A stretch of 64,000 nucleotides of DNA, taken from contig NZ_CALGRE010000002.1 in the NCBI RefSeq assembly GCF_937958975.1, positions 1-64,000 on the forward strand, given 5' to 3'. The translations under genes were made by a program, and so were the position numbers. The number at the start of each line of letters is the position of its first letter. Within the stretch, counting starts at the first letter, position 1. This stretch comes from an uncultured Eubacterium sp. Lineage in GTDB: Bacteria; Bacillota; Clostridia; Lachnospirales; Lachnospiraceae. Of the stretch, positions 27,272 to 36,566 are shown piece by piece. Under the pieces are notes generated by a model. That model was given only the letters and a program-made list of their open reading frames with translations. It had not been told where the DNA came from and did no database searches.

Positions 27272-27643
27272 TTAGTTTGATAAAACATTAGAAATATTTA
27301 CGTTTACATTAGCAACTTTCATGCCTGTCATATTTTCAACTGTTGTCTTAACTTTATCCTGTACTTTTTTAGAAATCTGAATAATATTCTCATTCATTCT
27401 CAATACAATAGAGAGGTCGAGCATCACTGTATTTTCATCTACATCAACTCTGACACCCTTAGACAATTTTTTCATCCCAAGTTTTGCTACGATTTCTGTT
27501 GTAACATTTCCCGCCATGGCAACAACACCATCTACTTCCATTGCCGCCATCGCCGAAATTACGGCCAGAACATCGTCACTAATCTGAACTTCTCCCAATT
27601 CTGAATTATCATATATCTTATAAGTATTTCTTACAGTTTCCAT
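27272..27643 (-). CDS. Asp23/Gls24 family envelope stress protein
   Basis: 123 residues. 'ISDDVLAVISAMAAMEVDGVV' and 'VDLSIVLRMNENII'-like 'LDLSIVLRMNENIIQISKKV' are typical of the Asp23/YloU (AmaP-associated) group. Family members are cytoplasmic proteins attached to the membrane and linked to envelope homeostasis. It is upstream of nusB, as yqhY is in Bacillus, with a terminator in between. A TTGTAA/TATACT promoter overlaps the stop codon of the preceding acyl carrier protein gene. Confidence 0.9.
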   Translation of the reverse strand: METVRNTYKIYDNSELGEVQISDDVLAVISAMAAMEVDGVVAMAGNVTTEIVAKLGMKKLSKGVRVDVDENTVMLDLSIVLRMNENIIQISKKVQDKVKTTVENMTGMKVANVNVNISNVLSN

Positions 27644-27680
27644 TTAATACCTCCTGATTAAAAGACATTCTATCTTTGCA

Positions 27681-27709
27681 AGTATACCATCAAAACATAT
27701 TTTTTACAA
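27681..27709 (-). promoter_or_regulatory. Promoter for asp23, overlapping the end of the acyl carrier protein gene
   Basis: TTGTAA (27704-27709) and TATACT (27681-27686) on the minus strand, 17-base spacer, with TGG directly before the -10 (extended -10). The -35 begins directly after the TAG stop of the upstream gene. Confidence 0.6.
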
Positions 27710-27931
27710 CTATTGAAGACGTTCAATCATAACAACTAATGTATCAATATTTTCAAAATTCTCCTCTGTTTTTTCTTCCATTGTAATTTCAATATCAAAT
27801 TTATCTTCCAATTCTGCTATTAAAGCAATTAAATCCATAGAATCTAAATCTTCAGCAATATTCATGTCCTCGTCTTCCACATCAAATGCCGGACATATTT
27901 CTTCTAAAATTTCTTTTACTTCTTCATGCAT
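27710..27931 (-). CDS. Acyl carrier protein of the dlt-like operon
   Basis: 73 residues, acidic. The phosphopantetheine attachment Ser lies in 'AEDLDSMDLIALIAELE' (consensus DSL replaced by DSM), followed by the four-helix ACP fold. It is last in an operon with an AMP-forming ligase, an MBOAT and an SGNH protein, so it likely carries the ligase's acyl or aminoacyl product as a thioester, as DltC does for D-alanine. A 92-base gap separates it from the ligase and contains an inverted repeat (ATTCAGTT 27959-27966, AACTGAAT 27985-27992) near its ribosome site. A role in fatty acid synthesis is unlikely from the context. Confidence 0.85.
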   Translation of the reverse strand: MHEEVKEILEEICPAFDVEDEDMNIAEDLDSMDLIALIAELEDKFDIEITMEEKTEENFENIDTLVVMIERLQ

Positions 27932-28023
27932 AATTTTCGCCTCATTTCTGTTCTTCTAATTCAGTTTAAAAAACAAACCTCCACAACTGAATCCTTGTTA
28001 ATATTTATATATTTACCATATAA

Positions 28024-29514
28024 TTATTTACAATTCAATTCTTTTAATTTCTTTCGTATTATTTTTCCATTAAAGGTTCTCGGTATCTCATCTATCACTT
28101 GAAATTTTTTAGGAACTTTTACAGCCTCTAACTTATCAAGCATATATTTTGAAAGTTCCTTTTGGTCAAACATACATCCCTCGTTCATTACTACAAATAA
28201 CTTTGGCGCCTCTCCTGTAATCTCATCATATACCGGTATACATGCACAATCCTTAACTTTATCATTTAGCATAACAACCTCTTCAACTTCTGTCGGAGCA
28301 ATTTTAATTCCTCCCATATTAATAACGTCTCCCTGACGCCCCAATAAATAGATAAGTCCATCCTCGCCTTTATATCCTAAATCATTTGTATATATATTTC
28401 CATCAATTAATACTTCTTTTGTAATATCCGGTTCTTTGTAATATCCTCTCATATTCATTGCTCCGGAAAAAGCCATAATACCAGGATGTTCAACTGTCGC
28501 ACTTATCTCATTCTTATTATCATCCACAAAAAAGATATGCGTATTTACAGTTGTCCTTCCAATACATTTTTTCTTATCCGCATACTTATTAAATTCTAGG
28601 ATAACAGTACATCCCGATTCCGTAGCTCCATATGTATTGTATAATCTTACCCCGGGAAACATTTCTGTCAGAAGTTCTTTATTGGTTTCCGAGAGAGGTG
28701 CCGAGCCAAGCTGAATATAATTAAGCTGTTTTGCATAACCGGAAAACCTGTCTTTCGCAAACTTTAAAACCTGTTCTAAAATTGCGGGAACAAATGTAAT
28801 TGCAGTTATTTTATAATGGTCTAGTAATTTAAAAAAGTCTTCCACAAAAACAATACCATCCGTTAAAACAACTGAACTTCCATTATAAATTGCTCCGTAC
28901 GCTCTTCGAATACCAAGGGAATGATTTATCGGTGTAGTGATAAGTTCTACCTCATCATTTCCCATTTCCACACTATCCATTACATTTTCTGCTATCGCAA
29001 TATCACATCCAAATGTCACTTCTATACCCTTGGATTTTCCTGTTGTTCCGGTTGTAAATAATATTTCAGACAAATCCTCTGCTTTTGGAAATTGTATATT
29101 CTTTAGTCCTTCAGATTCTTCCAAAGCAGACTTATACATTTCTTTCATACTTATATTATTTATCGTATCCTTCTTTACCGCTCTGTCTGCTATATAATTT
29201 TTTGCATCCACAAAATTCATGATTTCCAGGATTCTGTCATCTTTTATGGATTTCTCCAGCGCACATACTGCACCTCCCAATAAATGAACTCCAAATACAG
29301 CAGCTAGAAACTCCACTTTCTGGGCGCCTCTGATAACAACGATATCTCCCTGTTTCACTCCCCTGTTTTTTAAGTAAAATGCTGTCTTTTTCACAATTTC
29401 CCAAAACTCAGCATATGTTAACTGCTTTTTTTTATCTCCCAAACAAAGCTTATCTGGTGTAAGTTCTGCATTTACTTTTAAAGCCTCCACAATGGAAAAC
29501 ACTTTATCACTCAT
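28024..29514 (-). CDS. AMP-forming acyl/aminoacyl ligase of the dlt-like operon
   Basis: 496 residues. ANL superfamily enzyme: P-loop-like 'LFTTGTTGKSKGIEV' (A3), 'YNTYGATESG' (A5), 'YTNDLGYKGEDGLIYLLGRQGDVI' region (A7-A8; Asp and Arg that bind AMP) and the catalytic Lys in 'PRTFNGKIIRKKLKEL' (A10). It would adenylate a carboxylate and load it onto the adjacent carrier protein. The overall look ('TPINHSLGIRRAYGAIYNG') is closer to acyl-CoA synthetases than to canonical DltA, so D-alanine should not be assumed. Operon position is between MBOAT and ACP. Confidence 0.85.
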   Translation of the reverse strand: MSDKVFSIVEALKVNAELTPDKLCLGDKKKQLTYAEFWEIVKKTAFYLKNRGVKQGDIVVIRGAQKVEFLAAVFGVHLLGGAVCALEKSIKDDRILEIMNFVDAKNYIADRAVKKDTINNISMKEMYKSALEESEGLKNIQFPKAEDLSEILFTTGTTGKSKGIEVTFGCDIAIAENVMDSVEMGNDEVELITTPINHSLGIRRAYGAIYNGSSVVLTDGIVFVEDFFKLLDHYKITAITFVPAILEQVLKFAKDRFSGYAKQLNYIQLGSAPLSETNKELLTEMFPGVRLYNTYGATESGCTVILEFNKYADKKKCIGRTTVNTHIFFVDDNKNEISATVEHPGIMAFSGAMNMRGYYKEPDITKEVLIDGNIYTNDLGYKGEDGLIYLLGRQGDVINMGGIKIAPTEVEEVVMLNDKVKDCACIPVYDEITGEAPKLFVVMNEGCMFDQKELSKYMLDKLEAVKVPKKFQVIDEIPRTFNGKIIRKKLKELNCK

Positions 29515-29569
29515 TTCCTGCCTCCAATCATCTTGTTTTATTCATCACATGATTCGATTTCATTCAACC

Positions 29570-31165
29570 CTAAAATTGTCCATATACAAATGCCCCTGCA
29601 TCATAACCGGAACCATAAATCCCAAATATTAAGATAGATGCAATCAGTCCCAGATACATAATCCATCGAAAAACGAGATTCTGTTTTCCGATAAAATCTC
29701 TGATACACATTTTTTCCTGTAACATGCCTACAATCCATACCAATACAATCAATAACAATGCAAGCGTAAATCCGTGTCTGTCCAGTCCATATGTGTATAA
29801 ACTCTCATCCCACATTGTATACAAACTCAAATTTTTGAAATCAAAAGTTCTCTGAATAATTTCAATTGCCTGTCCAAAACCGGCAGATGCCACAAAAAAT
29901 ATTCTTCCCACTGCCGATAATACAAAGGTCCGAATCATTCTAAATAAATTAAAACTCCATGTATCTGTCTTAATATGTAAAAGAGTAGAGAATTTCTGTA
30001 ATGGTATCTCAAAAATGGCGCCGAGTATAATTAATATTCCATGGTAAATTCCCCATAAAATATAACACATTGCCGCACCATGCCATGCCCCCGTGATAAG
30101 CCATACACAGGCAGCCGGAATAATTGTCGCACAGGTCCTGGATACCGTATTCCCCCATTTCTTTCTCGTAAACCTATTAATAGATTTGCAAAGTTTTGAC
30201 ATTGACACCGGATACAGCAAATAATCCTTAAACCATGCACCAAGAGTAATGTGCCATCTTCTCCAAAATTCCGGCATGTTTTTTGAGAAATACGGATGCC
30301 AGAAATTTCTTTCTAATTCAATTCCAAAAACCTGGGAAATACCTCTTGCGATATCCATACATCCCTGAAAATCCATATAAAGCTGTATGGAAAAGAATAT
30401 AATTGCCAAAATTAAAGGGAGCCCTGTCACTTCATCCCATTTTGCATATACTCCATTTGCAAAAATCGCAAGTCGGTCTGCGATAACCATTTTTTCAAAA
30501 TATCCCCACAGCATAAGCTGTATTCCCTTTGTCACCCTATCATAGTCAAACCTGTGTTTTTCAGTAAACTGTGGTGCCAATTTGTTATATCTGGCAATAG
30601 GTCCCTGAATAATATGAGGGAAATATGTTGTGAATAAGGTATATTTAAATAAATTTGTCTCTGCTCTGTATCGTTTCCAGTAGATATCCAGGATATATCC
30701 TACTGACATAAATGTATAAAATGATATGCCCAGAGGCAAAACAAAACCAAAATGTTTGCTCCATTCAATTCCATAATGGCTTAATACAGATGTAACACCT
30801 GTAAGTGCAAAATCCATATATTTCACAACACATAACAATCCGATATTAATTGCAAAATCCAGCAACAGATATCTTTTTCTTTTGGATGTATATTTCTTCT
30901 TTATTTTTTTCTTTTGTTCTTTATCTAATTGTTTCTCTTGTACTATCCTTTTTTCTTTATCATGAAGATACTGTATCCGTCTTGCAAGCAGATAAGTAGA
31001 CACCGCCGTAATTAAAATATATATAATATACTTCGGACCCGAAAACAGGTAGAACGCGATGCTTGCCACAAGTAAAAGTATCCACTGACATTTACGAAAC
31101 AGCGTAAAATACAAAAAAACCACAAAAATAACAAAGGGCAAAAACATTATACTTGTAAAATTCAT
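29570..31165 (-). CDS. MBOAT family O-acyltransferase (DltB/AlgI-like)
   Basis: 531 residues, polytopic membrane protein. Family motifs are clear: 'MPEFWRRWHITLGAWFKDYL' and the catalytic His region 'ITGAWHGAAMCYILWGIYHG'. Members transfer acyl groups across the membrane: DltB moves D-alanine toward teichoic acid, AlgI acetyl groups onto alginate. A charged cytoplasmic loop (about residues 68-98, Lys/Gln/Glu-rich) follows the second segment. GGAGGAG precedes the ATG and it lies 20 bases after the SGNH gene, whose product is probably its extracytoplasmic partner. Confidence 0.9.
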   Translation of the reverse strand: MNFTSIMFLPFVIFVVFLYFTLFRKCQWILLLVASIAFYLFSGPKYIIYILITAVSTYLLARRIQYLHDKEKRIVQEKQLDKEQKKKIKKKYTSKRKRYLLLDFAINIGLLCVVKYMDFALTGVTSVLSHYGIEWSKHFGFVLPLGISFYTFMSVGYILDIYWKRYRAETNLFKYTLFTTYFPHIIQGPIARYNKLAPQFTEKHRFDYDRVTKGIQLMLWGYFEKMVIADRLAIFANGVYAKWDEVTGLPLILAIIFFSIQLYMDFQGCMDIARGISQVFGIELERNFWHPYFSKNMPEFWRRWHITLGAWFKDYLLYPVSMSKLCKSINRFTRKKWGNTVSRTCATIIPAACVWLITGAWHGAAMCYILWGIYHGILIILGAIFEIPLQKFSTLLHIKTDTWSFNLFRMIRTFVLSAVGRIFFVASAGFGQAIEIIQRTFDFKNLSLYTMWDESLYTYGLDRHGFTLALLLIVLVWIVGMLQEKMCIRDFIGKQNLVFRWIMYLGLIASILIFGIYGSGYDAGAFVYGQF

Positions 31166-31185
31166 TTTTTCTCCTCCGGATTATT

Positions 31186-32256
31186 CTATTTTTCCATGAC
31201 AGCAAACGCATCTTCATACACTTTTTTATAATTTGTCATTTCCCTATTATACATATCTGCTTTTTTCTTTTTACTGAGAGAATCTTCTGTAAAATCATAA
31301 TGTTCAGATATATACTTTCCAATATATGATGTAAATTTTATTGCCCCATCCATATTCAAATGATTCGAATCAGCACCATCTCTTCCAAAATTAATATCAA
31401 GTTCTTTCATCTTATCTTTTGTGTTAAAATCAATAAACGAAGCCTTATACTTTTCTGTTATTTTTACAACATAATTGTGTTTATAAGTGTTCCACGCACT
31501 ATCCGGTGTTTTTACAAATAAAAGCTCAATATTATTTTCCTTTGCTAAATCTATAATTCGTCTCAAATACTTCGTATTTGTCTCATTATAATCTTTTTGT
31601 TTTTTGTCATCTTCTCTGATACCGTTATATTCTTTATATGTTTCTTTGTTCTCATATCTGGTTGTAAGCGTTGCAAAACCTCTGGTATAACTTTTATCTT
31701 CTCCCAAAACAAAATTATAGTCATCACGGGAAAGTTCAGACCACCTCGTATGATAGAGGGAAAGAGGAAAAAGATACTCAAAAATATCTGCCTGTTCATT
31801 GGTATTTGTATATTCCAATGCATACTGCAATTTATTTTTTCCCCACCGCATATACTCATATGATTTTCTTGAATCCGCCTCATCTTTATCTGAAACTCGA
31901 CCTGCGGTCTTTATTTCTACAACTATAAGTTTCGGTGATTGTGTTTTTAACGCTTCTTTCATCCAGAAAAAAGTCCCTATCATCGGTTGTTGCATAACAC
32001 CGAGATTATATGATGAAATTCCATATTCTTCATACAACTGAAATGGGTCAAGCGCAGCGGCAATAACACTGGAACCCAAAAACAAAACATCTGTACTGTT
32101 CTTTTCTAACTCGTAAAAACTATTGTTGGTCTTTGATGACTGCCATCTGTTCTCCAACCATTTTGGTTTAAAAAGGTCTGATATACAATGCACCATCAAA
32201 ATAACAACCATACAAAATGAAATGATTTTAAAAAATCTAAATATTTTTGTTTTCAT
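31186..32256 (-). CDS. DltD-like SGNH-fold membrane-anchored protein
   Basis: 356 residues. One N-terminal membrane anchor (about 8-26), the rest outside. Block I of the SGNH fold is 'VLFLGSSVIAAALDPFQLYE' (candidate Ser nucleophile in GSS), and block V is 'DGADSNHLNMDGAIKFT' (Asp-x-x-His). This layout is shared by DltD and AlgX/AlgJ-type partners of MBOAT acyltransferases, which place the acyl group on a surface polymer. It overlaps the ABC ATPase gene by 20 bases, tying the acylation genes to the importer genes in one transcript. Confidence 0.8.
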   Translation of the reverse strand: MKTKIFRFFKIISFCMVVILMVHCISDLFKPKWLENRWQSSKTNNSFYELEKNSTDVLFLGSSVIAAALDPFQLYEEYGISSYNLGVMQQPMIGTFFWMKEALKTQSPKLIVVEIKTAGRVSDKDEADSRKSYEYMRWGKNKLQYALEYTNTNEQADIFEYLFPLSLYHTRWSELSRDDYNFVLGEDKSYTRGFATLTTRYENKETYKEYNGIREDDKKQKDYNETNTKYLRRIIDLAKENNIELLFVKTPDSAWNTYKHNYVVKITEKYKASFIDFNTKDKMKELDINFGRDGADSNHLNMDGAIKFTSYIGKYISEHYDFTEDSLSKKKKADMYNREMTNYKKVYEDAFAVMEK

Positions 32257-33040
32257 GTAATTCTCCGGTTTTATTTTTTTCCGTATTCTCCTCAGTCAAT
32301 AATCCATTTAAGTGCTCCCAAAGCTCACCATAGCCCTCGCTTGCCGGTGTCACAGGTTTTTCAATCGGATTATACAAATGCTCCCTTATCACTCCATCTT
32401 TTGACATGACCATAATTCTGTTTCCAAGGGCAATTGCCTCCTGAATATTGTGAGTGATAAATAACACTGTCATTTTTTCCTTTTCTTTTATCTGCATTAA
32501 CTCAGCCTGCATTTGGTTTCTTGTCATTGCATCCAATGCTGCAAAGGGTTCGTCCATCATAATTATTTTTGAACCTAGCACCATTCCTTTTGCGATTGCC
32601 ACTCTCTGCTTCATTCCTCCACTTAACTGATGTGGATAATAATCTTTATATGGCAGAAGATTTACTTTATCAAGATATTCCATGGCTCTTTTTTTACGCT
32701 CCTGTTTATTCTTCATACCTCCGGCCTTTAATGGATATGTCAAATTTCCAAGAACTGTTTTCCATGGAAACAACTGGTTAAAATCCTGAAAAACCATTAT
32801 TCTGTCTGCACCGGGTTTCGTTACACGTTTTCCGTTTACTTCAATAGAACCTTTATATTCCTCAAAACCTGCAATACATCGAATTAATGTAGATTTTCCG
32901 CATCCCGACGGACCGAGAACACATAAAAAATCTTCTTCATTAACTGTTAAATCTATGTTATTTAAAATTACCCTGCTCGAATTATCATACTTCTTTGTAA
33001 GATTCTGTATTTTTAAAATAGTATTCTTTTGATTGCTCAT
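32237..33040 (-). CDS. ABC transporter ATPase, SsuB/TauB type
   Basis: 267 residues. Walker A 'GPSGCGKST', Q-loop 'VFQDFNQLFPWKTV', signature 'LSGGMKQRVAIAKGM', Walker B 'IIMMDEPFAALD' and H-loop 'FITHNIQEAI' are complete. 'QLFPWKTVLGNLTYPL' is typical of the nitrate/sulfonate/taurine importer class. ATG 33040 is chosen over 33055 because it overlaps the permease stop (ATGA). The C-terminal 20 bases overlap the next gene. Confidence 0.9.
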   Translation of the reverse strand: MSNQKNTILKIQNLTKKYDNSSRVILNNIDLTVNEEDFLCVLGPSGCGKSTLIRCIAGFEEYKGSIEVNGKRVTKPGADRIMVFQDFNQLFPWKTVLGNLTYPLKAGGMKNKQERKKRAMEYLDKVNLLPYKDYYPHQLSGGMKQRVAIAKGMVLGSKIIMMDEPFAALDAMTRNQMQAELMQIKEKEKMTVLFITHNIQEAIALGNRIMVMSKDGVIREHLYNPIEKPVTPASEGYGELWEHLNGLLTEENTEKNKTGELHENKNI

Positions 33041-33813
33041 CGTGTCATACCCCATTTCTTAAATGTCTTATTCTCAATGGTTCTAAATATACCGTACTCA
33101 ACAATCAGCCCGATTATAACAATTACGATAATTGTCGCAAAAACACCTGAAATATCGGTCTGGGTTCGTCTGTCCTGAATAAAATATCCAATTCCTAAGG
33201 CTCCACCACCACCGAAAATCATCTCTGCACTGATAAGACCTCTCCACGCTCTTGCCCAGCCGACTTTTATCCCCGAGAAAATTCTCGGCAGAGCTGCCGG
33301 AAGGAAAACACCAAACACCAGTCTGACCGGATTTAGTCCTATATTTTGTCCAACTTCCAGATAAAGTTTCGGTACAGCATTAAAGCCATCAATAATACTC
33401 CTTGACATCGGCCACACAACAGAATGAATCACCATAAAAATAATTGAATTATCACCGACACCAAGCCATAGTATTGCCACGGGTATCAATGCGATACCCG
33501 GTATCAAATCAAACATTGAGACAATCATGTTATAAATCGCATAAAAGGTTTCACTGATAACAGAAAGACTTGAAAATATAAGTGCCAGCAAAATTCCTAT
33601 TACAAGTCCCTTTAATATCAGGGAAAGAGAATGTAATACCATGACCGCCAGCTCTTTTTCTGCAAACGCTGTTATAAATGCCTGTCCTATGGATTTTAAT
33701 GATGGAAACAGTAACTTCGGCCAAATTTCCATAGAATACAGAACCTGCCATAACACTAAAACTGCTAAAATAAAAATAACCTGTGCCAGAATATTTCTTA
33801 TCTTCTTATTCAC
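33037..33813 (-). CDS. ABC transporter permease, SsuC/TauC type
   Basis: 258 residues, six membrane segments. The EAA loop region 'YLEVGQNIGLNPVRLVFGVFLPAALPRIFSG' (part quoted: 'GLNPVRLVFGVFLPAALP') is characteristic of SsuC/TauC/NrtB permeases. The start codon is GTG with GAGGAG six bases upstream. It lies 17 bases after the binding protein gene and overlaps the ATPase gene by four. Confidence 0.9.
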   Translation of the reverse strand: MNKKIRNILAQVIFILAVLVLWQVLYSMEIWPKLLFPSLKSIGQAFITAFAEKELAVMVLHSLSLILKGLVIGILLALIFSSLSVISETFYAIYNMIVSMFDLIPGIALIPVAILWLGVGDNSIIFMVIHSVVWPMSRSIIDGFNAVPKLYLEVGQNIGLNPVRLVFGVFLPAALPRIFSGIKVGWARAWRGLISAEMIFGGGGALGIGYFIQDRRTQTDISGVFATIIVIVIIGLIVEYGIFRTIENKTFKKWGMTR

Positions 33814-33830
33814 TGTTTACTCCTCGTTTC

Positions 33831-34811
33831 CTATTCTCCCTGAACATTATCAAATGCAATTTCACGAATATCCTTTGGTCCATTTTCCAGAAATCCTTCC
33901 TCAACCATAAAATTGGAAAGTTCCATTACTCCCTGAAGTTTTGTCGTATAATTTGAACCCTCATCCTGCATCCATGAGAGAATCTCTTTTTCTGATGCAT
34001 CATAATCCTGTGCAATCAGTTTCGCAGTTGCTTCCTGATTGTTATCAATATATGTCACTGCCTCTTCCATCGCTTTACAAAGAGCATCATATAATTCTGG
34101 TTTTTCTTCTTTTAATTTTGTAGATGCCACACCAACGATAAATGTATTTCCATTTGGCCATACATCTTCGCCAACTTCTATTTCATGTACTTTTTCATTT
34201 TCAAGCTCCATAAAATTATATGGAGAAATTACCATATGGCACGAAACCGCACCCGACAAAATTGAAGAATAACCATCCGCATTTGCCAAAACTGTCAAAT
34301 TTCCATCCAACGCTCTCGCATTACCAAGTTCTGCTTTTGCTGCCATTGCCAATAAAATGTGAGGCTGACTGTTAATGTTCGTGATTGCTATCTGGTCATC
34401 TGATGTAATATCTTTCAAACTGTTGATTTCTTTTTTGTTTGTGAGAATACCATAAGGCTGTGAGGACATACCTGCAAAAATCTTATACGGGATTCCCGCT
34501 TTCATTCCTGTGATAGCCGGAGCCACTCCCATAGCGCCAACATCAACGGAACCGGCAGTAATGCCATCATTAATTGCTGAACCATTTGCCATAATTTTCC
34601 AGTCTACGGACAAATCTTTCCCATAATATTTTTCAATCAGTTTCTGCTCTTTCATAACAACAAGAGGTGCATACGCAATGCTCGACTGATAAGCGATTAC
34701 TAGGTTTTCTGCCTCATTTTTTGTTTCTTTATCTCCTCCACTACATGCAGTCAAGCCTGCAATCAATGAAACGGTAACAATAATCCCTGTAACTTTTTTC
34801 CAAATTTTCAT
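33831..34811 (-). CDS. Substrate-binding lipoprotein, SsuA/TauA (NMT1-like) type
   Basis: 326 residues. Lipoprotein signal 'VTVSLIAGLTACSGG' with the lipobox Cys at residue 23. The mature part has 'VIAYQSSIAYAPLVVMKEQKL', 'GSAINDGITAGSVDVGAMGVAP' and 'KAGIPYKIFAGMSSQPYG', typical of periplasmic-binding proteins for sulfonates, taurine, nitrate or thiamine precursors. The ligand cannot be read from sequence. First gene of the seven-gene operon that ends with the carrier protein, so the ligand may feed the acylation genes. Confidence 0.88.
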   Translation of the reverse strand: MKIWKKVTGIIVTVSLIAGLTACSGGDKETKNEAENLVIAYQSSIAYAPLVVMKEQKLIEKYYGKDLSVDWKIMANGSAINDGITAGSVDVGAMGVAPAITGMKAGIPYKIFAGMSSQPYGILTNKKEINSLKDITSDDQIAITNINSQPHILLAMAAKAELGNARALDGNLTVLANADGYSSILSGAVSCHMVISPYNFMELENEKVHEIEVGEDVWPNGNTFIVGVASTKLKEEKPELYDALCKAMEEAVTYIDNNQEATAKLIAQDYDASEKEILSWMQDEGSNYTTKLQGVMELSNFMVEEGFLENGPKDIREIAFDNVQGE

Positions 34812-34970
34812 TCATTCGTTCCTTCTTTCTTTGTTTTTTTACAAAATTATTTCATTTATTACATTAAAAAATAAAAATGATATAAAATTGATAACTGGAC
34901 TTGATTTAATAATCTCATTTTCATCAAATTAATATTTTATGATTTTGATAAAGTGCGGAGGAAAAAATAT

Positions 34971-36563
34971 ATGAAACATAGTTTACAAAAAAACATCTTA
35001 TTTTTATTATTATTTACTGCAGTATATTCGATGTCTTTTAACAGCATAAAAGCATCTCCCCTGAGCGTTTCACCTGTCAGAATACTTTTTATTGGAAACA
35101 GTTCTACTTATTATAATAATATGCCGCTTATGATAAAGGGACTTGCCAATGCCGATGGGATAGAGGTTGAAGTCGAGACTGTAACTGCATCCAATTACAA
35201 ATTATCCCAGTTTGCAGCAGACGGTAATCTTTACAATACAAAAATAAAACAGTTATTATCAGAAAAAAAATTTGATTATGTTATTTTACAAGACCACAGG
35301 GCCTCTATAATAGAAAACATGGAAACTTCCAAAGATGCTGTCTCTGTTCTAAAAGAGCTGATACAACAATATGGTGCCGAAACTATTCTTTATGAAACCC
35401 AGGCAGACTACACCGGAAAAGATTTTACCATCGATGGAACACTTACTTTTTTAGACCATACAACATTACAGTATTATATGACAAAAAACTATTATTTTAT
35501 CGGAAACCTTTTCAACTGTACGGTATCTACTGCCGGAGTTAATTATACAAGATGTATGACTTTATATCCTGAAATTAACTTGTATCATTCGGACTTGCAC
35601 CATCCTTCTATTGAGGGAAGTTACCTTGCGGCATGCACACTCTACCAGAGTATCTTTTCAAAGTCAGCTTATAATAATCACTTCCTTCCCGGCAGTGAAT
35701 TTGACACCGATGAATTGCTTACAAAATTAGAATATGATACTGCAAAAAAATTACAGGCAATATCTGATGATACTTTAAAACTGTCATCTACTACAATAAC
35801 TGTAAATAAAGGAAAGTCTCAAAATCTTAGTGCTTTCCTTCAATACACCCCCGAAAATCCACTCATGCATCTGTTTACAAACAAAATTGAATATTACAGC
35901 TTAGATGGTGAAAAAGCAGCCGTCAACAGAAATACGGGTAACGTAACAGGTCTTAGAACCGGAGATACAATGATTATGGCTACAACAGACAGTGGTTTAA
36001 TGTCAATGTGTTCCGTGAGCATAAAACAACCTTCTATTGCGTTTACAATTGCAGAAGGAACCACCTATTTACACAGAAAGGACACGCAAACTTATACAAC
36101 CAGCCTGTCCCCATCAGACACCACAGATGCCATCTCCTGGATAAGCAGTAAACCCACTATTGTATCTGTAGATGCCAACGGCAAAATTACCGCAAAAAAA
36201 ATTGGAACAGCAACAATTACCGCCACCACAGACAGCGGAATCAAGCTAAAGAGAAGTGTGCGCGTTAAATTAGTTACTCCAACAAAGGTTAAAGTAAAAA
36301 AGCTATCAACCAATGCAAAAAGTAAAAAGTACGCTAATATAAAAATATCCTGGAAAAAGAATACAAATGCTGTAAAGTATTATATTTACCGTTCAACAAA
36401 AAAAGGCTCTGGATATAAAAAGATTGCGACAACAACTACAGCATCATATACAGATAAAAACAAGAAAAAAGGAAAAACATTTTACTATAAAATCCGTTCT
36501 ATATATTCTAATACTAAATGCAACAGTTACCGCACAAAAGGGTATAAAATAAAAGTTTCATAA
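34971..36563 (+). CDS. Secreted DUF4886/SGNH protein with Big2 and fibronectin III-like domains
   Basis: 530 residues from ATG 34971, which has GGAGG seven bases upstream; the frame opens earlier at a GTG (34953) without a ribosome site. Order: signal peptide (about 1-28), a DUF4886/SGNH-type domain (about 36-240) with Ser in 'ILFIGNSSTYYNNMP' and Asp/His in 'HSDLHHPSIEGSYL', two bacterial Ig-like (Big2) domains (about 265-430), and a Lys-rich fibronectin III-like tail. No sortase motif or membrane anchor is seen; the basic tail may bind the wall. It is divergent from the importer-acylation operon, so an esterase acting on the same surface polymer is possible. Confidence 0.82.
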   Translation: MKHSLQKNILFLLLFTAVYSMSFNSIKASPLSVSPVRILFIGNSSTYYNNMPLMIKGLANADGIEVEVETVTASNYKLSQFAADGNLYNTKIKQLLSEKKFDYVILQDHRASIIENMETSKDAVSVLKELIQQYGAETILYETQADYTGKDFTIDGTLTFLDHTTLQYYMTKNYYFIGNLFNCTVSTAGVNYTRCMTLYPEINLYHSDLHHPSIEGSYLAACTLYQSIFSKSAYNNHFLPGSEFDTDELLTKLEYDTAKKLQAISDDTLKLSSTTITVNKGKSQNLSAFLQYTPENPLMHLFTNKIEYYSLDGEKAAVNRNTGNVTGLRTGDTMIMATTDSGLMSMCSVSIKQPSIAFTIAEGTTYLHRKDTQTYTTSLSPSDTTDAISWISSKPTIVSVDANGKITAKKIGTATITATTDSGIKLKRSVRVKLVTPTKVKVKKLSTNAKSKKYANIKISWKKNTNAVKYYIYRSTKKGSGYKKIATTTTASYTDKNKKKGKTFYYKIRSIYSNTKCNSYRTKGYKIKVS

Positions 36564-36566
36564 TCA

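Noticed and set aside
27710..29514. Calling the ligase and carrier protein DltA and DltC
   Set aside because: Operon order, the importer genes and the ligase's acyl-CoA-synthetase-like sequence do not justify assuming D-alanine.
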